DNA of 64,000 nt, from positions 22,827,001 to 22,891,000 of the forward strand of contig CM076948.1 in assembly GCA_039566865.1 (NCBI GenBank), in the 5' to 3' direction. Each line of letters opens with the position of its first letter. Position 1 is the first letter of the stretch. The notes below the pieces were generated by a model. It made no database searches. It was not told the DNA's origin and saw only the letters and a program-made list of their open reading frames with translations. Source of the stretch: Aurelia coerulea (taxonomy: Eukaryota > Cnidaria > Scyphozoa > Semaeostomeae > Ulmaridae). Below are positions 58,917-64,000 of the stretch, in pieces. The translations under genes were made by a program, and so were the position numbers.

Positions 58917-59522
58917 GGGTTACGCTCTCAACATTGCACTGAACATCGCTCTACATTTGTAGAGGACAAATGTTGAGAGCATTTTAACACCCTGTTCAGT
59001 GATGTTCAGTGATGTTGTGTGGTGTTCAGCGATGTTGAGTGGAGTTTGAAAGAAGTCAAAAATGTTCAGTGGGTCGACTCGACATTTCTATTGTTCTAGG
59101 TGTTGTTGAGCGATGTTGAGAGCATTTTAACACTCCGTCCAACAATGTTCAGTCGGCGCAAGCGCACTAACCATTACTTTTTGCGCCAAAGAAAGAAAGA
59201 AACAAATAAACTTCCAGAACATATCGAGAGCGTGATCGAATAGTGATGAGGGAGGAGTTTAATTTCATTTAAAAATTCCTACCGCCATTTTGAACACAAA
59301 CTAACACAAACTACTGTATATGGCGCCAAAACGATTGTACCCAAATAGAGGTTTGCCTCGTCTTGGCTCTCCGAAAGTGAGAAGTTACGTCGCTCAACAA
59401 ATTTTCAGTCAAATTGTTGAGAGCGTTTTAACACCCCCACTAAACACCACTCAACATCGCTGAACATCGCTCTACAAATGTAGAGCGATGTTCAGTGCAA
59501 TGTTGAAAGCGTTTTAACGGGG
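58917..59522. mobile_element. Inner foldback with CAACATCGCTGAACATC repeats
   Basis: CTCTCAACATTGCACTGAAC-ATCGCTCTACATTTGTAGAG at the left and the inverse at the right (59470-59513). Flanked by GTTCAGTGATGTT-type short repeats inside both ends. It is the third nesting level here. Confidence 0.7.
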
Positions 59523-59789
59523 CTTTAGCTTGTTTAGCTCAGGACAGACTTTGTAATCATCCAAAAGGATCTTATGTTCGATCTTTTTGGGCAGTCTGCA
59601 GTCCAAAAAATTTCAAGAAATCATTAATATATCGATAAATTGATGTCCGAAAAATCTACAAAAAATAAAAAAAGATTAAATCAGAAACAACTAAAATTGG
59701 CCCAGTGTGTGATTTATCCTGGCCTGCCGAAAGTGGGAACTTTTTGATTACAAAGTACTTTGTAATCTAAGAGGGGGCTCCAGGTCAGT

Positions 59790-59824
<35 letters not shown>

Positions 59825-60141
59825 TCCGTCACGCTCGTTAAAGCAATTGATTAACGTTTAATCTCTGCTAATTGGCACTGAAATAAAGAAAGCGCACAGA
59901 AAGCGCATACAAGACAGAAGTTTCCCGCGATCCTATAGCAACATTTGACGTCGGCTTATTTCATGTTAGACAGATTTGACACCACAAGATGGATAAATCA
60001 CCACGATGTTTACCCTGGCATAACAACAAATTTACCCAGAATTGGCACGTTCTTGACTTCATTAGCAGTTTAATTATGTTGAAACAATCGTTTTCTAGAA
60101 CGAACGCATCATTAGCCACTTATTGATAGTATTCATTATGC

Positions 60142-61371
60142 AAATAAGTCAAGTTTAGAGGATGATGTAACCGGCGGCCTGCACAGAGGCTAGCATTCGC
60201 AGCATCACCGAAGGTAGAAGGACCCCCCTCCTACACAGCTACAGATGCAAACGTCGCAGGTGAAGTTGAGAGGAAAGGTGCAGAATTACAGCAAACAATG
60301 AAGCATTGACTGGGGGAAGTCACATGGTCACACTGAACCAAAAGATCTCCATGCATATGATTCTGCACAGAGGTTATCTTCGTGACTGCTTGCCTCAAAT
60401 TAGAAGCCCGCGAATAGAAACATTCTGCAGGGTTCCGCATAAGCAATTTTGCGTTATCGTAAATCTCACATGACATCTAATTTGAGACAGATGCACCAAT
60501 AGTTTCATGCACGAACTAAGCAAACTGGGGGTAATGACTTTGGATTTTTTGCGTATCATCCTCGTTTGACATAAAGATCCAAATATTGCTTTCAAACGAT
60601 TCTTGTCCTTATACAAGGCGCTTGATTTTCTATTGAAGGCAACTTTAGCAGCAACACTCATCTCTCTGACTGTAGCAGCATCAATGATCATTTGGGCTTA
60701 TGGAGAAATCAATATTCAGTTTTCTTATGCTTACTTAGCTCAGGTCGTACTTTGTAAATAAGTCAAGTTTAGAGGATGATGTAACCGGCGGCCTGCACAG
60801 AGGCTAGCATTCGCAGCATCACCGAAGGTAGAAGGACCCCCCTCCTACACAGCTACAGATGCAAACGTCGCAGGTGAAGTTGAGAGGAAAGGTGCAGAAT
60901 TACAGCAAACAATGGCGCATTGACTGGGGGAAGTCACATGGTCACACTGAACCAAAAGATCTCCATTGCATATGATTCTGCACAGAGGTTATCTTCGTGA
61001 CTGCTTGCCTCAAATTAGAAGCCCGCGAATAGAAACATTCTGCAGGGTTCCGCATAAGCAATTTTGCGTTATCGTAAATCTCACATGACATCTAATTTGA
61101 GACAGATGCACCAATAGTTTCATGCACGAACTAAGCAAACTGGGGGTAATGACTTTGGATTTTTTGCGTATCATCCTCGTTTGACATAAAGATCCAAATA
61201 TTGCTTTCAAACGATTCTTGTCCTTATACAAGGCGCTTGATTTTCTATTGAAGGCAACTTTAGCAGCAACACTCATCTCTCTGACTGTAGCAGCATCAAT
61301 GATCATTTGGGCTTATGGAGAAATCAATATTCAGTTTTCTTATGCTTACTTAGCTCAGGTCGTACTTTGTA
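60142..61371. repeat. Tandem duplication, 614/615 bp x 2
   Basis: AAATAAGTCAAGTTTAGAGG begins both units (60142 and 60756). They are almost identical to the end, with a 1-bp insertion (CTCCATGCAT against CTCCATTGCAT) and two substitutions (AATGAAGCATT / AATGGCGCATT) noticed. The second joins the first through CTTTGTAAATAAG. Confidence 0.92.
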
Positions 61372-61646
61372 ATCATCCAAAAGGATCTTATGTTTTCTGG
61401 CTTACCCGGTATTTAATGGTGGACATAGTAAACTCCATTTTTAAAATTTACCCGACTGAAATCGGCCACTCCGTTCCGAAATTATGAGGGATTTTCTTGA
61501 GAGAGCCCGTTCAAGAAACCTTCAAAACCATGTTACCATTGTGCTGGTAACATTGTGCTTGCAAAGCAACATCAATTGTCATAAACTCTTCCCTTTGCCT
61601 TGTAGTTAAAACGCACCTTGATTTGCCTCCCTGCCTTGAGAGTTTT

Positions 61647-62105
61647 TGACGATTACGCTGAAGATGGTGGCGAGGAACTTTTTACCAAGATGCATTGCGT
61701 AGAGGGGAAGATCCATTATAACTGATGAGATCGGATTGCAGATACATTTCGGATTTTTCAAAGATTTTGACATTTTTTCTGAGAGTGTCAAAGATTTGTT
61801 TAATTCAAAGATTTTTGAGATTTTCAAAGATTTTCGAAAGATTTTTTGAGAATTTGTATCGCTTGTCGGGGAAGATTTCTGGGATTCTTTGAGATTTTTG
61901 AAGATTCTTAGGATTTTCTTTGGGATTTCTAAGATTTTGTGAAGATTTTCAAGATCTTTTAGATGTTTGGAATGTTAAAGATTTTTCAGTATTTTTCGCG
62001 AAAGTATACGAGATTTCTGGAGTGATTTGGCCCTTGTTACTGCAATATTTCATGGTAAGAAGTTCCTCGCTCGCCTTCATCTTTAGAGCGTAATAAATCA
62101 TCTAT
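61647..62105. mobile_element. Expanded copy of the AGACGATTACGC palindrome with a GATTTT-rich interior
   Basis: GACGATTACGCTGAAGATGG, AACTTTTTACCAAGATGCAT at the left and AAGAAGTTCCTCGC, CATCTTTAGAGCGTAAT at the right match the 48966-49118 palindrome. In between, 61740-62020 is a degenerate tract of AAGATTTT/GAGATTTT/GGGATTTC words. Confidence 0.65.
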
Positions 62106-62894
62106 TGCAATACACGGTCAATTTCAAGCTGTCTGAGCCTGCGTAAAGAAGTCTTAGGGAGGATTGAGCCAACATCTGTTTCACGTAAAATTTCCCGGCC
62201 AATACATAACCTTACTAATAAAAACCTTGAAATATCCAGCTATGGATACCAATATTGAAAACATCAATGGAAAATCTAGCGCCGAACGTACTGGTTTAAT
62301 ATATTAACTTTGGCGCAAGATGCAGCTGCTAAAATTTCTGTTCACCTGTTTATGTTTATAGGCTTCTAATTTTAAATAATCCACTAATTTTTCCCCAGGC
62401 GGGCCATTTTTTTTATAAGCGATGTACATCTGGTACCCAGGGTAGGGCGTTCCGCATATGCTTCAAAACCATACCTGTTCGTTGTAGGTTGTACCAAATT
62501 TTTCGAAAATTTAGTTACAACGTTTCAACATTTGAGAATGGTTTCTACCTATCTGTTCTTTATTATCAAAATAAGAAAAGTGGATGTCTTTTTTATATCG
62601 TAGCGTGAAAGTCGGTACCGTCCGGGCAGCACCTACCAGTACCTAAAATCGCCTAAAATATACATAGAACCCAACCCTTACGGCTAATGTTAACAAAATA
62701 GCGTTATTTTAACAGTAGAATTTAAAAAGTTTATGGGAAGTCTAAGTTCAATCACTCATGGGCGATTTTGCAGGTATAAAAGTTGTATGTCGATACTTGG
62801 ATTAACCATGGCACCTATTTACAGAAAGCAAAGAAAAACTTTCACAAAATTTCCCCAATGGTCTCAACAAACAGTTTCCTTTTCATAGGCATTT
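62106..62894. other. Tubulin upstream region, nothing recognisable
   Basis: No inverted repeats or exons that I can support. The missing first tubulin exon (expected to encode MREIV and QAGQCGNQ) was looked for on the - strand and not seen. Confidence 0.4.
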
Positions 62895-63053
62895 TCACTC
62901 AAGCGTCATCTTTTCCTCCTTCGTAGCTTCCTCGCGACCACTCTTCTCAGCAGCGTCTAGCAGCGTCCCCAATTCTACAAGACGTTCTAATAGTTCTATC
63001 ATTCGATTTTTCGATCTCTTCCGCTTAACTGCCGTGTGCGTTCTATTTCTCAT
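62895..63053 (-). CDS. Unrecognised 52-residue open frame or terminal exon
   Basis: ATG at 63053-63051 to TGA at 62897-62895. The product starts MRNRTHTAVKRKRSKNRMIE, is strongly basic for 18 residues, then shows a leucine-rich amphipathic stretch (IELLERLVELGTLLDAAE) and an acidic end, EEATKEEKMTLE. Base composition is richer in G+C than its surroundings and no known repeat covers it. The sequence before it on the - strand reads TTCATCAG, a possible splice acceptor, so it may be the last exon of a gene lying beyond 64000. I do not recognise a family. Confidence 0.35.
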   Translation of the reverse strand: MRNRTHTAVKRKRSKNRMIELLERLVELGTLLDAAEKSGREEATKEEKMTLE

Positions 63054-63258
63054 CGCTACTGATGAAGGGTTATACCCGTATGGTTGGTCTAATTGAATCC
63101 TGGCATTCTATTTTATTTAATAGAGAATTTATGGTTTATTTACTGAAACTATTGCTGCACGTCTCCCTCAAGATTTTATTCAACTAAAAATTCGTCATTT
63201 GCGAAATGAATACGTGCAGGACGGGGCAGGTTAATGCGAATATGAGCCAAGTAAGCAA

Positions 63259-63500
63259 TAGACCTTTTAGCTATTCTACAAAAGAGCCTGGATCGAGCGT
63301 TATTTTTATACGCGAGGCTCGATAGAGTGGTGCTAAGAGCTCTATCACTATTGTGCAAATTCGAAAATTCTACAAAGTGCACTTTGTAGAATTTTCGAAT
63401 ATGCACAATATTGATATAAGCTCTAACGCCACTCTATCGAACCTCGTGTATAAAAATAACGCTCGATCCAGGCTCTTTTGTAGAATAGCTAAAAGGTCTA
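63259..63500. mobile_element. Near-perfect 242-bp palindrome, GACCTTTTAGCTATTC family, full copy
   Basis: TAGACCTTTTAGCTATTCTA at the left and TAGAATAGCTAAAAGGTCTA at the right. The two arms match over almost all of 120 bp and meet at AAAGTGC/ACTTTG (63380/63381). TA at each end fits a mariner-type target. Confidence 0.92.
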
Positions 63501-64000
63501 TTCAGTCTTCAAATGCTAACTTTGCTAAAGTTATGGAGCAAAATATCATCCTGTTTTGACATCGAATTTCCTGATGATGCAAGATTGCAAAACGCGGAAG
63601 TAATGGAATATATTTGCACCAGATATCTGGGAAATATCAACGAAAATGGCGAAAATTGCAGTATCTGATGTGTCAATTTCGAAATCTGGCACAGCCATAA
63701 AATTGAATATCAGACATTGGCGAGGGTGGGTGGTTGTTAGTATATGGCATCATAAAGATCTCGTAGGCCTTTGAAATTCTATTCCCCTCTCTTTTTCAAG
63801 AAAATAATCGAGAGCTTCAATGACTAGTTTTTTTTCTCGAAAAATCGCGTTGCTTATGCTCTTTATGACTGAGCGCTTTCATCAAATTCATGGCGATACC
63901 CACATATAACCTCACCACAAGGAAATGTCTTTCTTTTCTGGATGAGTCTGGAACCCAGTATAGGAAATGCCTTAACGTTAAGGCTCTATCAAGCCCCTGG
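63501..64000. other. Right edge, nothing recognisable
   Basis: AT-rich sequence; no exon, repeat copy or terminal inverted repeat found. Confidence 0.4.

Larger units (their letters stand above)
56846..61411. mobile_element. Composite nested foldback element, 4.57 kb
   Basis: Ends TACCGGGTGAGCCAGAAAA and TTTTCTGGCTTACCCGGTA are inverted repeats with one mismatch and TA at both ends. Inside, in order: a palindrome (57040-57385), unit R forward and inverted (57386-58599), unit S (58600-58885), an inner foldback (58917-59522), an inverted copy of the element's own left end (59590-59750), S inverted (59742-60040), and R forward twice (60041-61371). No transposase-like frame is present; the frames seen (for example 98 residues at 60395-60691 and again 61010-61306, - strand) are copies of the same repeat. 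Confidence 0.8.
56761..61545. mobile_element. Mariner-like MITE, TACCGGGTGAG family, copy 4, split by the 4.57-kb element
   Basis: TACCGGGTGAGTAAAAGGAC to TTCTGGCAAATA (56761-56845) is the left part, and TTTAATGGTGGACATAG through CCCGACTGAAATCGGCCACT (from 61412) is the continuation, as judged from the 35405 copy. Its right terminal repeat is missing; the match fades near 61545. Confidence 0.7.

Noticed and set aside
60395..61306. Two identical 98-codon - strand frames
   Set aside because: They lie in the 615-bp tandem duplication of the composite repeat; identity reflects recent duplication, and the inverted R copy at 58035-58599 does not keep the frame.

Overview
Eukaryotic, AT-rich genomic DNA from an animal, most likely an invertebrate. 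The evidence is spliced genes with GT/AG introns, a beta-tubulin whose first recoverable intron positions match those of vertebrate beta-tubulins, a COG4 gene split into many small exons, tRNA-derived SINEs, LINE 3' ends and very many MITE-like inverted-repeat elements. The species cannot be told from the sequence alone.

Layout. Positions 1-25465 are one uninterrupted satellite array of about 152 head-to-tail monomers of about 167 bp. The left half is a heterogeneous monomeric array. From about 12.9 kb it carries a 3.5 kb segmental duplication and then a clear higher-order repeat of about 1.51 kb (nine monomers).

Directly to its right, 25787-47847 on the + strand, lie 13 exons encoding the C-terminal 349 residues of COG4 (conserved oligomeric Golgi complex subunit 4), ending in a stop codon and an AATAAA signal. 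The exons for the N-terminal half are not in the window, so either the satellite sits inside a COG4 intron, or the gene is broken there, or the assembly joins two loci.

On the - strand, 56691-51412, five exons encode a divergent beta-tubulin (435 residues plus stop), complete except for its first exon of about 19 codons. COG4 and the tubulin gene are convergent, about 3.6 kb apart.

Nearly everything between the exons is repeat-derived: mariner-like MITEs with TA target sites, two hAT-like MITEs with 7-8 bp target duplications, a pogo-like MITE 9 bp from a COG4 exon, many foldback elements, a SINE carried inside a foldback element, LINE 3' ends and micro/minisatellites. The most elaborate object is a 4.57 kb composite element (56846-61411). 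It is nested inside another MITE, is built of mirrored and tandem copies of the same unit, and lies in the tubulin gene's first intron or 5' region. A short protein-like open frame at 62895-63053 (- strand) is the only other possible coding segment seen.

All alignments and family assignments come from reading and from remembered family sequences; no search was run.
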